The notes: generated by a model not told the origin, from the letters alone. 64,000 nucleotides of DNA from JBBIQS01 sp037442205 (GCA_037442205.1 JBBIQS010000029.1:1-64000); one strand, 5' to 3'. Shown: positions 37,267-46,870, numbered from the stretch's first letter. Program-made: numbers and translations.

Positions 37267-37731
37267 CGCGTCTCGCTGGGAGCTGAAAGGCCCAGCATCT
37301 TAGGGCCTGCCACCGGGCACATCAATCGTCGGATGGCTCATGGCAACCCAGGGAAGCCGCGGATGGCTCACCTGCTGGCCGCTCCTGCGTCCTGGCGTTC
37401 GGGCGTCGGCTGCGCGGCGAGATCCAAAAACGCCGATTCCACCGGCCCCAGGTCTGGCTCGAGGCCAGTATCACCGCCAGCGCCGACACTTGCGCGAGGT
37501 CGACCATCCCCGACTGCGATTCGGCGCGCTCGGCCAGGGCTTGTCTCCCTTCGAGGGCGAGCATGGCAGCCGAGCGAGTGTTCGCGATCGAGGAGGCGGC
37601 TGAGAGCGGACCTCTTGCCCATGCAGCGAGGAGCGCCTGCGGCGGCGGCATCCGCCCTTGCGCGAGGCCGTTGCGCCGGGCAACGATAACCAGGCAACAC
37701 TCGGGGGAGGGCTGACCGAGGAGGTCATCTC
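37267..37731. other. 465-bp gene-free stretch
   Basis: Lies between the divergent PBP1A and Ser-rich lipoprotein genes. Open frames exist on the minus strand (for example 37322-37651), but their translation is Arg/Pro/Ser-rich without a family, signal sequence or good ribosome-binding site. A small dyad CGTTGC-GCCGG-GCAACG (37669-37685) precedes the lipoprotein gene. The promoters of both neighbours must be here, but none is clear. Confidence 0.5.
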
Positions 37732-38490
37732 ATGGCTCGGACGGCTTCGAGACCGACCAGGAGGTTGCTGGTGACCGGCGCGGCTGCTGCGCTCTCCGGG
37801 TGCGTTGCCCTCGGGAATGGACAGCTCTCGCCCGGCCGGGCTCCCGCGCTGCTGGCCGCCGATTCCTCGAACAACTCCAGCGACTCCGGCTCGGGCAACT
37901 CGTCGCAGGGGTCCGCAGACAGCTCGAAGAGCTCGGGCGACTCTTCGAAATCTTCGGCCGACTCCAGCAAATCGGTGGAGAGCTCGAACAACTCCTCGGC
38001 CCCCGGAGGCTCCTCGGACCTCAACGCCTCGAGCCAGAACTCCAGCGCCAACTCGAGCAAGGCGACCGGCCAGAACTCCTCGGGCGTGGTGGCGGGCAGC
38101 GCGCTGCTGGGGAGCACGCTGGTGGGGGTCGGCTTCGCCATCTACGGCACGGTGCGGCTGGCGAAGAGCTCGGGGGAAGAGCACGCGAAGACCGTGCTCC
38201 TCTATTTGCGGGCCAACGGCGAGCAGCTCCGCCAGGACCTGGCGCTGGGAGCCGGCCCGACCTTGGACGACCTCGCCGCCGCCGCCGAGGTTCGCCCGGA
38301 TCACCGCCCGCGCTTCCTCAAGCTGCTGCAGCGCCACCGCCGCGAATTGCTCGCGCTGGCTGATCTCGACCGACTCACCGCCGAGGGCGCGCTCAGCTTC
38401 CTGAGTCGAATCGGCGAGCTGGCACTGGCCGATCCGATCCTGGAAGAGGACTGCCGCGACTGGCTGGCCCGCCATCCCGAGGTCGGATGA
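37732..38490 (+). CDS. Ser/Asn-rich lipoprotein
   Basis: 252 residues with a strong GGAGG eight bases before the ATG. The N-terminus has an Arg-Arg pair and lipobox ALSGC (Cys24), possibly a Tat-type lipoprotein signal. Residues 44-117 are almost only Ser, Asn, Asp, Gly and Lys (SS-x-SS style), a flexible linker. A hydrophobic segment (VVAGSALLGSTLVGVGFAIY) follows at about 119-138, and the last 100 residues are helical and charged. No family named. The stop codon TGA is one base before the GTG of the DUF4105 gene, so translation is coupled. Confidence 0.78.
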   Translation: MARTASRPTRRLLVTGAAAALSGCVALGNGQLSPGRAPALLAADSSNNSSDSGSGNSSQGSADSSKSSGDSSKSSADSSKSVESSNNSSAPGGSSDLNASSQNSSANSSKATGQNSSGVVAGSALLGSTLVGVGFAIYGTVRLAKSSGEEHAKTVLLYLRANGEQLRQDLALGAGPTLDDLAAAAEVRPDHRPRFLKLLQRHRRELLALADLDRLTAEGALSFLSRIGELALADPILEEDCRDWLARHPEVG

Positions 38491-38491
38491 G

Positions 38492-41200
38492 GTGGCTGCC
38501 GCTCTCGCGCTGCTGAGCCTGACGCTGGCGCTGGGCCCCGTTCCCGAGCGCCTCGCTCCCGACTGCGACCTGCTGCTGGCGCCCGGAGCAGAGCCCTGGC
38601 CCGCCGACCTCCTCGAGGATCTGCGCATTGGGCTCGCGCGGCTCCCGGCCGCGCTGCGCCAGTTTCCCGGCGGCCCCCTCGAGCTGGTGCGGCGCGACGA
38701 GGCCCGTCCCTTCGGGATGGGCGACGGCAGCCGCGCGGCGCCGGACTGGGCCGACGGCCGGCGCTCGTTCTTCCTCTATCCGGTCGCCCCTTCGACGAAC
38801 GACCGGCGAGCGCAGTGGCGCCTCGACCGGCTCAGCCGGGTGGAGCAGACGAGGCTGTGGCGCGCCCGGGCGCTGGTCCACGCCGTGCTGCAGCGGTGGG
38901 ATGACGTCCTGGGGATGAGTCGGCGCCCGCTCTGGGGCCGCCTCAACGGCTGGCAGCCCGCGCTCGGCCTCTTTGCGGATCGCCCGCTCAACACGGCCGA
39001 GGGCGCCTTTAGCCGGGCCCGGGGCCGAGCCAGCGCCTCTCTCGACCTGGTCACCTTCGCCGAGGAGCTGTTCGTGCCGGCCGAGGCAGTGCGGGAAGAC
39101 GCGCTGGCGCTGGACGAGACCGTCGGTTGCCAGGAGTTTTCCAAAGCTCGGGCGTTTCTGACGCTTCTGCACGAGGCTGGCCTCAGCCCGGAGCCGGTCG
39201 CCGCCCGCTGCCCGGCGTTCGAGGAGTGGGCCGAGCTCGACCAGCTGTCGCACCTGGAGGTCCTGCTGGTCACCGCTTCGGGCAGGCGTCCCGAGTCTCT
39301 GTTCGGGCACCTCCTGCTGCGGCCGGTCTACCGGCAGCAGGGCCGGGTGAGGGCCCCCAGCTTCGAGACGGCCGTCCAGATCGCCGCGATGACCGAGGAC
39401 CCTCACCAGGCAGGGCTGGGCTACGCCGTGCGCGGGATCTTCGGCGGGTACTCGACGGTGGTCAGCACCGTGGCCTGGGGCGACTTCGCGCGGGAGGCAC
39501 TGGTCCTCGAGCAGCGCACCATCCGCCGCTTCCGCCTCAACCTGTCTGGCGAGGAGAACCGGCGAACCCTCGAGCGAGTCTGGGAACTCGAGCGCCGCGG
39601 CGCGTTCGACTACCACTTCTTCAGCGCCAACTGCGCCTCGGTGCTCGCCTTCCTCATCGCGGGCGCCTTGCCTGAGCAGAGCCGGATCGAGATCCCCGGC
39701 ATGTTCCTGGTCGCCCCGGGGACGGTCCTCGACGGGCTGGCCGCGACACGTGTCAGCGGCTCGGAGAGCGGCCCGCTCCTTTCCTACGAGCCAGGCGACC
39801 TGCTCTCGGCTCGGGAAATCGCCGAGCGGGCCGAGCGCTCTCGCGTCGAGCTCGAGAACGATCTGCTCGCCGACCTCCCCTCGCCCGCCCGCCGCGCCGC
39901 CGCCGAGGCCTTTCGCGGCGCGCGGGATCCGCGGCCCGCCAAGAGGAGGGAGGCGTTCGAATCGATGGCCGGGCTCTCCCGCCTGACCTGCGAGACGAGC
40001 TGCCGGCGTCATCTCTACGAGTGGTGGGCTCAGACGGTGCGCGCGGAGCGCTATCTGCTCGACGGCGCCCTGCAGAGGCGGCGGCAGATCGAGGCCGATG
40101 CGGTCATCCGAAGCCAGGTCCTGCCGGGAGATCCCTCGCCGGAGCTCGCGGAGAGGCAGCGACTGCTCGAGCGCGAGAGCAGGCTGCACCAGCACTGGAT
40201 GGTCCTCGATCGCGCCCAGAAGCGTGAGGAGCTGGCGGCCACGCTGCCGCGCCGGCCGCTGACTTCGCAGGAGCGCGAGGAGCTTGCCGCCACACAGGAA
40301 TCCGAGCGCACCTTCGACCGGCTGGTCGAGCTTCACGGAGATCTGGTGGAGTCGCGGTTCGCCGAAGAGGACCCGACCGCGCTGCTTGAGCGCGAGGCGG
40401 AATCGCTGCGCGCCGACCAATTGCGCACCGCGACGAAGGCGCTGCCGGAGTCGGGAGCGTGGCGCGCGGCAGCGGGCGTCGGCGCTCGACTGGGCGCTGA
40501 CAGCTCGGTAACGCCCACGGTCGCCGTCTACAGCGCCGGGCTGGCAGAGTTGCTGGGAGACCAGCGCCGACATGGCTTCCGCTCCGGCGCCGAGATGCGC
40601 GTTCTTGAGGGAGAGCTGCAGCTGCGCTCGAGCGGCCGCTGGCCTGCGGTGGCGCGCAGCGACTTCACGCTGTTCGGCTATCGCACCCTGCTGCGCGAGC
40701 TCCCGCGCTTCCGCACCAGCTGGTGGGACGCGTTGGGCTGGGGAGCGGCAACCACGATGAGCAGCCGCGAGTGGAGGCTCCTGCCGGACCGGGCAGGCAT
40801 CACCGGTGAGCTGCTGGCGCCGCTGGCGGCGAGCGCGGACTTCGACAGTCTGGCTGCAGTCGGGCTGGGAGCCGGCTGGTTCGGGGGTTGGGGCGGCGGA
40901 CGGCTGGGTGCTGGCCTCGGACCGCGGGTCTCGCTGTCCGTTCGCCTGGGGCTCCCCGGGCACTCGGCCCAGGCCCTGCGGCTCGAAGGGTCCTATCAAT
41001 GGAGCATGCTGCTGCTCGCCGGCGGCGAAGTATCCCCGGCGCACGAGCTGGAGGCGGCGATCGGGGCCGACTTCTTGCTGGGCAATCCGCAGCGCTTCGC
41101 GCTGCTCGTGAAGCCGCGGATACAGATCGAGAGCGGCTCGGACAGGAACGCAGGGTGGCGTGGGGCGGCCAGCGCGCTGGTGTGGTTCGAGCCGCTATGA
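38492..41200 (+). CDS. DUF4105 (Lnb-type) periplasmic protein with C-terminal barrel-like region
   Basis: 902 residues from a GTG one base after the previous stop. It begins with a signal sequence (AAALALLSLTLALGPVP). The DUF4105 domain at about 250-400 shows the hallmark LEVLLVTASGRRPESLFGHL (His273) and FDYHFFSANCASVLAFL (Cys381), the pair expected for a Cys-His thiol hydrolase. A long charged helical stretch runs from about 430 to 640. The last 250 residues alternate short beta strands and Gly-rich turns ending in Leu, like an outer-membrane barrel. The reaction is unproven. It converges with the lipoprotein pair at 41238. Confidence 0.85.
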   Translation: MAAALALLSLTLALGPVPERLAPDCDLLLAPGAEPWPADLLEDLRIGLARLPAALRQFPGGPLELVRRDEARPFGMGDGSRAAPDWADGRRSFFLYPVAPSTNDRRAQWRLDRLSRVEQTRLWRARALVHAVLQRWDDVLGMSRRPLWGRLNGWQPALGLFADRPLNTAEGAFSRARGRASASLDLVTFAEELFVPAEAVREDALALDETVGCQEFSKARAFLTLLHEAGLSPEPVAARCPAFEEWAELDQLSHLEVLLVTASGRRPESLFGHLLLRPVYRQQGRVRAPSFETAVQIAAMTEDPHQAGLGYAVRGIFGGYSTVVSTVAWGDFAREALVLEQRTIRRFRLNLSGEENRRTLERVWELERRGAFDYHFFSANCASVLAFLIAGALPEQSRIEIPGMFLVAPGTVLDGLAATRVSGSESGPLLSYEPGDLLSAREIAERAERSRVELENDLLADLPSPARRAAAEAFRGARDPRPAKRREAFESMAGLSRLTCETSCRRHLYEWWAQTVRAERYLLDGALQRRRQIEADAVIRSQVLPGDPSPELAERQRLLERESRLHQHWMVLDRAQKREELAATLPRRPLTSQEREELAATQESERTFDRLVELHGDLVESRFAEEDPTALLEREAESLRADQLRTATKALPESGAWRAAAGVGARLGADSSVTPTVAVYSAGLAELLGDQRRHGFRSGAEMRVLEGELQLRSSGRWPAVARSDFTLFGYRTLLRELPRFRTSWWDALGWGAATTMSSREWRLLPDRAGITGELLAPLAASADFDSLAAVGLGAGWFGGWGGGRLGAGLGPRVSLSVRLGLPGHSAQALRLEGSYQWSMLLLAGGEVSPAHELEAAIGADFLLGNPQRFALLVKPRIQIESGSDRNAGWRGAASALVWFEPL

Positions 41201-41237
41201 GGGAGACGCGGGGCGTGTGGGCTCGTGAGCCCTCACT

Positions 41238-42041
41238 TCACTGAGGAGGCGGCATCGGGCATTCCGGCCCCAGACCATGCGCGATGTCGGGGAGCCCGAG
41301 CTGGAGCGCCAACCGCAACAGTTCGCAGCGCTTGGTGCGAGCCTCGACCGCCGCCTCGCCGCCCGGGACGAGGAAGATCCTGGTCCCGTGCCCATCGGCC
41401 AGGAAGCGGAGGGCGCGCTTCTGATCGTCGGGCGAGAGGGCGCCCTGTGCGTCGAAGCGCAGCCGCAGCGCCCGGGGATCCTCGGCGTAGGTGCCGACGA
41501 TGAGCGACGAATTCGGCTCGCACGCAACCGGCCGAACCGCCTGCGGATCCGAGTGCGGCGCGGTCCACGGCGCCGAGTTGCTCTTGCCGACCAGCTTGGG
41601 CTTGTCGATGGTCAGCAGCCGCACCGCCGAGTAGGCCACGTCGACCCCGAGCGGAATCGTGTAGTAGAGCCCGCCGCAACCGAAGTCGGACCCGGGCTTG
41701 GAGCACTGAGTGCCAATTCCGATTGCCACCCCGGCTCCGATGACTCCCTCGACCAAGATCGGCAGCCAGTGGGCCTGGTAGATGCCGCCTTGGTACTCGT
41801 ACTCCTTCCGCGCATGCCAAACCCGATCGAGGCCGCGCGTCACTTCCTGGCAGGAGAGAACCAGCCGGCCATTCTCGAAGCGCAGGTCGCGTTCGAGGTC
41901 GGTCTGCGACTGGCCGGTAGGACGGCGCTGCTCGGTGGAAGTGGTGTAGCGCGGTCCACTGATCAGATAACCGCCGTCGATGAGGAGGCCGCAGCCGGTC
42001 TGCGACACCAGGGTCAGCGCCGTGAAGATGGCGAATCTCAT
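41238..42041 (-). CDS. Lipoprotein of unknown function, partner of the W-repeat lipoprotein
   Basis: 267 residues. AGGAG lies six bases before the ATG, which itself overlaps the stop codon of the upstream gene (ATGA). The signal peptide ends at a Cys near residue 17 (LVSQTGC). Residues 80-100 form one hydrophobic hairpin (WLPILVEGVIGAGVAIGIG). Paired cysteines (GTQCSKPGSDFGCGGLYY) suggest a disulfide. The C-terminal part LSPDDQKRALRFLADGHGT looks like a small alpha/beta domain. No family recognised. Co-translation with the W-repeat lipoprotein suggests a shared envelope function. Confidence 0.72.
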   Translation of the reverse strand: MRFAIFTALTLVSQTGCGLLIDGGYLISGPRYTTSTEQRRPTGQSQTDLERDLRFENGRLVLSCQEVTRGLDRVWHARKEYEYQGGIYQAHWLPILVEGVIGAGVAIGIGTQCSKPGSDFGCGGLYYTIPLGVDVAYSAVRLLTIDKPKLVGKSNSAPWTAPHSDPQAVRPVACEPNSSLIVGTYAEDPRALRLRFDAQGALSPDDQKRALRFLADGHGTRIFLVPGGEAAVEARTKRCELLRLALQLGLPDIAHGLGPECPMPPPQ

Positions 42042-43738
42042 GGTGTGCTCCTGACGCGCAGCTCCCAGTGCCCGCCGATGACGATGCCGGTTGGGCCGGG
42101 CGGCTCGGGAATCCAGACGTAGTTCTCGCCCGGCGGCAGCTCCCAGTGGCCGTCGATCCATTGGTGCTCGCGTTGCTCGGTGCTCCAGCGCCAGTAGCCC
42201 TGCAGCCAGACCGCTCCCGGCGCCGGAGAAGGCGGGACGGTCTCGACGCGTGGCGCCGGCGGTCTCTCGCTCTGCTCGTAGAAACCCGGCGACCAGACGA
42301 ACTTCTTGCAGATCTCGATCCATCCTCCGGGGATCCAACGCGCGCCGGGGAACGGTGGCGGCGGCGGAGCCTCGGCCAGCGGCGGAGGACGTCCCCAGTG
42401 GCCGGGAACCCACTTGAAGGTCGTCGCAACCGTCACCCAGTAACCGTCGTTCCAAGGCGCTCCGGGCCCCGGCGGCTCTCCCCTCTCCTCCTTGCGCGGC
42501 GGAGGCGCGTTCCAGTGGCCTTCCTGCCAGACCCAGCGCCCGGCGGTGTACTCCCAGGTCCAGTAGCCCTGCTGCCACCGGCAGCCCTCGACCGGCGGCG
42601 CGCCCGGGGACTCGCTCTTCGGCCCAGGCATCGCCGGCGGATTCCAGTAGCCCTCGTGCCAGACCCACTTTCCCTTGCCCTCGATCCAAGTCCACGAGCC
42701 TGGAACCCACTGGGCGCCCTCGGCCTCCGCTGGCGCCGGATCCTCGTTCTTTGGCTCGGGCTTCGGCGGGCGGGGTTTGGCAGGCGGTGGAGCCTCGACC
42801 TTGGCGACGCGCGCCGGCACAGGAGCGGGCGGCGGCTCCGCCGGCTTGGGCTTGAAGGGCGGCACCAGCTCGACGACTTGATAGCTCACCTCGGCGTCGA
42901 GCAACTCCTGAGGAATCTCGGACCACAAGACGATGGTCCCGCTCTCGTCGTAGGCGTTGAGGTAGCGGACCCGGTACTCCTCGAGCCGGGAGCATTTCTC
43001 GCCGCGCGCCTCGAGGAAGGCCAGCTGCCCGGGCCAGCTCTCGGTCGCGACGCGATCCCAGTGTCCGGCCGGGCGCTGCGGCAGCGGGATGACGAGTTGG
43101 GCATCGACGGCGGCCTGAGGCGGCTGCGGCGGCGGAGGGAACTGAGTTGGAGGCGGCTGCCAGGCCTGGGCCGAGTCGCCACGCGCTGGGTACACCGGCG
43201 CCGGGTAGCCCGTGGCCACTGGCTTCGTTGCAGCCGCAGCGGGTTCGACGTCCGACACAGGCACCGGGAAACTCGCGGATGTTGGCGCCGGATATGCGAC
43301 GGCGGGCTCCGCAGCCGGCGGCGCGACAGGCGCCTCCGCTGGAACAGGCGCCGGCGCCACGACCTGGGGATCGCTGGTTGTCACCGCCGCGGGCTGGACC
43401 ACGTTCGAGGCTGCGACCGCCGCCACCTCGCCCTTGGCGCGGCGGGCCTGCAGGTCCTGCCACTGCTGCCAGCCCCAGCTGTCGTCGCCCAGCGGCTCGG
43501 TTTCGCCGTCCGGAAAGGCGACCGTCAGCCGAGGCGCGCAGCGGGCGCGAAGGACCAGCGAGATCTCGAAGTCATGGTCACCATGGTCGGCCCGGCGGGG
43601 AACAACAATCTCGATCGGCCCCTGGAACCGGCCATCGCCCAGGCGAACCGTGCCGGACTTGATCGGCACCTTCTGGACGCCGGCACAGCCGCTGCCGAGT
43701 GCGAGCGGAGCCAGGGCAAGGATCAGGCGCAGTCTCAT
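42038..43738 (-). CDS. Lipoprotein with C-terminal WxxGxW-type repeats
   Basis: 566 residues. The start at 43738 gives a signal peptide with lipobox GSGC (Cys18). A small beta domain covers about 20-85, a Pro/Ala/Val-rich linker 105-215, a second domain 225-295 and another Pro-rich linker to 340. Residues 341-560 hold five repeats of about 45 residues built on W-x2-G-x-W and Y-W blocks, for example GAQWVPGSWTW, GKWVWHEGYWNPP, GCRWQQGYWTWEY and QWIDGHWELPP. Such repeats occur in secreted bacterial proteins and may bind sugars or polymers through exposed Trp. It overlaps the next gene by four bases. Confidence 0.82.
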   Translation of the reverse strand: MRLRLILALAPLALGSGCAGVQKVPIKSGTVRLGDGRFQGPIEIVVPRRADHGDHDFEISLVLRARCAPRLTVAFPDGETEPLGDDSWGWQQWQDLQARRAKGEVAAVAASNVVQPAAVTTSDPQVVAPAPVPAEAPVAPPAAEPAVAYPAPTSASFPVPVSDVEPAAAATKPVATGYPAPVYPARGDSAQAWQPPPTQFPPPPQPPQAAVDAQLVIPLPQRPAGHWDRVATESWPGQLAFLEARGEKCSRLEEYRVRYLNAYDESGTIVLWSEIPQELLDAEVSYQVVELVPPFKPKPAEPPPAPVPARVAKVEAPPPAKPRPPKPEPKNEDPAPAEAEGAQWVPGSWTWIEGKGKWVWHEGYWNPPAMPGPKSESPGAPPVEGCRWQQGYWTWEYTAGRWVWQEGHWNAPPPRKEERGEPPGPGAPWNDGYWVTVATTFKWVPGHWGRPPPLAEAPPPPPFPGARWIPGGWIEICKKFVWSPGFYEQSERPPAPRVETVPPSPAPGAVWLQGYWRWSTEQREHQWIDGHWELPPGENYVWIPEPPGPTGIVIGGHWELRVRSTP

Positions 43739-43928
43739 GATTCCTCTGTCGTCCGACTCGGCCGGCCCGGGAAGGTTCCCGCTAAAGGACGCTGTCGTGA
43801 ACAAATCTCTATCTTCAAGCTTAAAAAGACGCGGAGCGGCGCGAGAACTTCAACTCCCGGAATCGGCCTGGCAGCGGCGCGGGATTCGGACCCGGACGTT
43901 CGTGTCGTTGGATCGAATCAACTCCGAT

Positions 43929-45059
43929 TCAGGGCTGCAGCGCCTCCCGCACCTTCCGCTCGGCCACTGCGGCCTCGTAGATGGAGAGCAGGCCCTGCCC
44001 CCGTCGGTCCGGACCGAACCGAAGCGCCCGCTCGCGCGCCGAGCGCTTCATGCCGGTGCGCAGCGAGGGTTCGAGGAGCCTGACCATGCCCGCGGCCACC
44101 GCGCCTTCGGTCGGCTCGACCACCAGGCCGTCCTCGCCGTCCCTGACCAGCTCGGCCATTGCGCCCTCTCGAGCGGTCAGCGTCGGGACCCCGCACGCCA
44201 TCGACTCCAGCACCGCGCGGCAGGTGCCGTCGTTGCCTTCCGCCAGCCAGAGGGCGACGTCGAAGGCGCGGTAGGCGGCCACCAGCTCGTCGCCGGTGCG
44301 ATAGCCGGCGAAGATCACCCGCTGGGCGAGCCCGAGCTGCTCCACCAACTGGCGAATCGCCGGCTCGTGCTCGCCGCGGCCGACGATCGCCAGCCGGGCC
44401 TGCGGATTCTCGTGCGCGATGCTGGCGAAGCCCCGGACGATGGTCTCGTGCCGCCGCTCGATCTTGATCCGCGAGACGATTCCGAAGAGCACCTGGTCCC
44501 CGGCCACTCCGAATTCCTGGCGCAGCCCGCGGTCGCTCGGCGAGAAGCGCCGGCCGTCGACCCGTCCCGGCAAGATGTGAATCCGCGAGTCGGGGACTCG
44601 GTGGTCATGCTCGAGCCGCCGCGCGTAGTCCTGGCAGGAGACCACCACCGCGTCGCAGGCGCGAAAGCCGACGCCGCGCAGCCATCCCGGCCTCAGCGAA
44701 CGAGCGATCTCGGCGGTGCGCACCAGCGCCGGCCGATCGACCATTCCGCGCATCGCCAGCATGGCCAGCGTGTGATCGTGCGCGAAGCGGCAGTGGACCA
44801 GGTCCGCATCGCCGACGCGCTCGCGCAGCAGCTTGAGATCTCGCAGCACCTCAGACGCAGTGGGCTTGGGACAGAGCGTCAGCTCCTTCATCAGCTCGAA
44901 GCCCGCGTCCCTGATCGCCTGGACGTAATTTCCCGACCGCCGGGTGTCGCAGCCGAAGAGGACCTGGTGACCGGCGGCGCGCAGCTGCCTGGCGTCTTCG
45001 AGGCACAGCTCGGCGGGTCCGGTGACGGATGAGCTGGAGAGCAGCGACAGGATCTTCAT
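43929..45059 (-). CDS. GT4-family glycosyltransferase (LPS operon, last gene)
   Basis: 376 residues of GT-B fold. The C-terminal nucleotide-sugar site contains LAEGNDGTCRAVLESMACGVPT near 290, whose Glu is the usual E-x7-E partner. VSRIKIERRHETIVRGFA near 200 starts the second domain. N-terminal motifs such as VHCRFAHDH fit acceptor binding. It starts on the stop codon of the upstream GT4 gene (ATGA). Role: adding a sugar to the LPS core, inferred from the operon. Sugar and linkage are unknown. Confidence 0.85.
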   Translation of the reverse strand: MKILSLLSSSSVTGPAELCLEDARQLRAAGHQVLFGCDTRRSGNYVQAIRDAGFELMKELTLCPKPTASEVLRDLKLLRERVGDADLVHCRFAHDHTLAMLAMRGMVDRPALVRTAEIARSLRPGWLRGVGFRACDAVVVSCQDYARRLEHDHRVPDSRIHILPGRVDGRRFSPSDRGLRQEFGVAGDQVLFGIVSRIKIERRHETIVRGFASIAHENPQARLAIVGRGEHEPAIRQLVEQLGLAQRVIFAGYRTGDELVAAYRAFDVALWLAEGNDGTCRAVLESMACGVPTLTAREGAMAELVRDGEDGLVVEPTEGAVAAGMVRLLEPSLRTGMKRSARERALRFGPDRRGQGLLSIYEAAVAERKVREALQP

Positions 45060-46096
45060 CGAGACAAAACCCGGCGGTAGACGTCGAGAGTAGCCCGAGC
45101 CATCGCCTCGGGCGAGTAGAGCTCGCGCACCCGCGCCTGCGCCTGCCGAGCCCGGCGCGCGGCTTCGCCTGGATCAGCGAGGGCGCGCTCGAGGGTTTGA
45201 GCCAGAGTCGCAGCGTCGCCCGGCGGCGAGAGGAATCCGGTCGCCTCCTCCGAAACCAGGTCCAGCAACCCGCCGGTCGCCGAGGCCACCACGGGTACGC
45301 CGGCGGCCATCGCCTCGGCCAATGCGACGCCAAAGCCCTCCTCCAGCGATGGCTGGACGTAGAGATCGAAGCCCACCAGCAGCTGGTGAAGGTCGTCGCG
45401 GTTCCCGAGGAAGGTCACGGGCAGTCCTCGCGCCTGTTCTTCGAGCCTCTCGCGCAGCGAGCCGTTCCCGATCAGGAAGAGCCGGCAGCTGCGGCGAGGC
45501 GCCATCAGCTTCACCGCCTCAATGAGATCGGAGAAGCCCTTCTCCCTCTCCAGCGCGCCCACCGCGCCCAGCGCCACCTCCCCATCGCCCACGCCAAGAG
45601 CTTTGCGCGCGACCGGGCGCACCAGGGAAATCAGCTCGGTCCGAATCGCCGGCGGAACGACGTGGATGCGCGACTCCTGCGCCCCCGCTTCGAGGAGCCT
45701 CGTCCTCGCGGCGGTGGACACGGCGAGGAACGCCGAGGTCCTTCGATACTTCAGAGAGCCGAACAGGCCCTTCCCCGCGGCGAACGCGACCGCCCGCGTC
45801 ACTACCAGCGGCCGGGAAGCGAAGAGCGAAAGTCCCTGCGCCCGCGCGCTGAACGCGTGAATGAGCTCGGCCCGGCTGGCCTGCGCCGCCCGCCGGATTC
45901 CGAGCATTCCGCGCGGATCGAGCTCATTGGCCATCGGGACGGGGAAAGCGCCGCGCTCGCCCTCGAGGATCGCGGCGCCAGGAGGCGCGCACAGCGCCAC
46001 CTCGCATCCCATCGGGCGCAGCAGCTCGGCCAGCAGCTTCACCTGCCGCTCGCCGCCGCGCATGCCGCGCTCGCTGGTGACGAAGAGCAGTCGCAC
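45056..46096 (-). CDS. GT4-family glycosyltransferase (LPS operon)
   Basis: 346 residues from a GTG with GAGGGA upstream, eight bases after the WaaE-like stop codon. It opens with LLFVTSERGMRGGERQVKLL, the donor-side glycine loop of GT-B enzymes. The second domain starts at LGAVGALEREKGFSDLIEA, and PSLEEGFGVALAEAMAAGVP holds the E-x7-E motif. Overlaps the next gene by four bases. A core heptosyl- or glucosyltransferase is likely, but specificity cannot be read. Confidence 0.86.
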   Translation of the reverse strand: MRLLFVTSERGMRGGERQVKLLAELLRPMGCEVALCAPPGAAILEGERGAFPVPMANELDPRGMLGIRRAAQASRAELIHAFSARAQGLSLFASRPLVVTRAVAFAAGKGLFGSLKYRRTSAFLAVSTAARTRLLEAGAQESRIHVVPPAIRTELISLVRPVARKALGVGDGEVALGAVGALEREKGFSDLIEAVKLMAPRRSCRLFLIGNGSLRERLEEQARGLPVTFLGNRDDLHQLLVGFDLYVQPSLEEGFGVALAEAMAAGVPVVASATGGLLDLVSEEATGFLSPPGDAATLAQTLERALADPGEAARRARQAQARVRELYSPEAMARATLDVYRRVLSR

Positions 46097-46104
46097 GCCG
46101 TCCC

Positions 46105-46869
46105 TCAGCCCTTCCCGGCGAGCCGCTTCTGCTCTCGCTCCAGGTCGTCGAGCTTGGCGTACTTCATGAAGTCGTAGAGGCCCGAGAGCGAGGCGTGCAG
46201 GTAGCCGGCATAGCCGTCCAGGAACCCGAGTTGCAGCACGTAGCGCTTCAAGAACCCCAACGGCCAGCGCAGCGCCGACAGCGTCGAGAACCGCCGCCCG
46301 GCCAGGTGACGCTCGCGCGCCAGGTGGCTGGTGTAGCGGTTGAACTTGTCGAAGTACTCCTCGAGCGAGGCATAGGGGTGGTGGATGATCGGCGCGTCGA
46401 GCGGCAGCACCCTTCCCTCGACCAGCGCCCCGCCGTGGACCTGCCTGGTCTCGTAGCGGGCCCTGTCGCGCCGGAACAGCCGCAGGTGCCGCTCGCCGCC
46501 CAGCCCGCCGAAGCGCGCCCGCCGCCCCATCAGATGGGTCTGGAAGAGCACGTCGAAGCCGTCGGCCTTTCCCTCGGCGATGATCATCGGCAGCACGCGC
46601 TGGAGCTTGGGCGAGCAGCGCTCGTCGGCGTCCAGGTTCAGGATCCAGTCGCCGCCGGCCTGCTCCATGGCGAAGGCCTTCTGCGGCGCGTCGCCCGGCC
46701 ACGGATTCTCGAAGACCTTGGCCCCCGCCGCGCGGGCGACTTCCCGCGTCTTATCGGTGCTGAGCGAATCGACGACCACCACCTCATCGGCGAAGGAGAC
46801 CGACTCCAGGCAACCGGGGAGATCGCGCTCCTCGTCCTTGGTGACGATGGTGACGCTCAGCCGGGGCAC
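46105..46869 (-). CDS. WaaE/KdtX-like GT2 glycosyltransferase
   Basis: 254 residues from a GTG one base after the upstream stop. A GT2 domain with VTIVTKDEERDLPGCLESV at the N-terminus, the donor-binding Asp in VVDSLSTDKT and the DxD-like LNLDADERCS near 80. WPLGFLKRYVLQLGFLDGYAGY near 203 is typical of the WaaE group, which adds glucose to inner-core heptose. The C-terminal tail is a charged helix. Its place between heptose synthesis genes and GT4 genes agrees with an inner-core role. Confidence 0.88.
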   Translation of the reverse strand: MPRLSVTIVTKDEERDLPGCLESVSFADEVVVVDSLSTDKTREVARAAGAKVFENPWPGDAPQKAFAMEQAGGDWILNLDADERCSPKLQRVLPMIIAEGKADGFDVLFQTHLMGRRARFGGLGGERHLRLFRRDRARYETRQVHGGALVEGRVLPLDAPIIHHPYASLEEYFDKFNRYTSHLARERHLAGRRFSTLSALRWPLGFLKRYVLQLGFLDGYAGYLHASLSGLYDFMKYAKLDDLEREQKRLAGKG

Positions 46870-46870
46870 T

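Noticed and set aside
37322..37651. Possible 109-codon gene on the minus strand
   Set aside because: No recognisable domain, no signal sequence and no good ribosome-binding site; overlapping frames are equally open.
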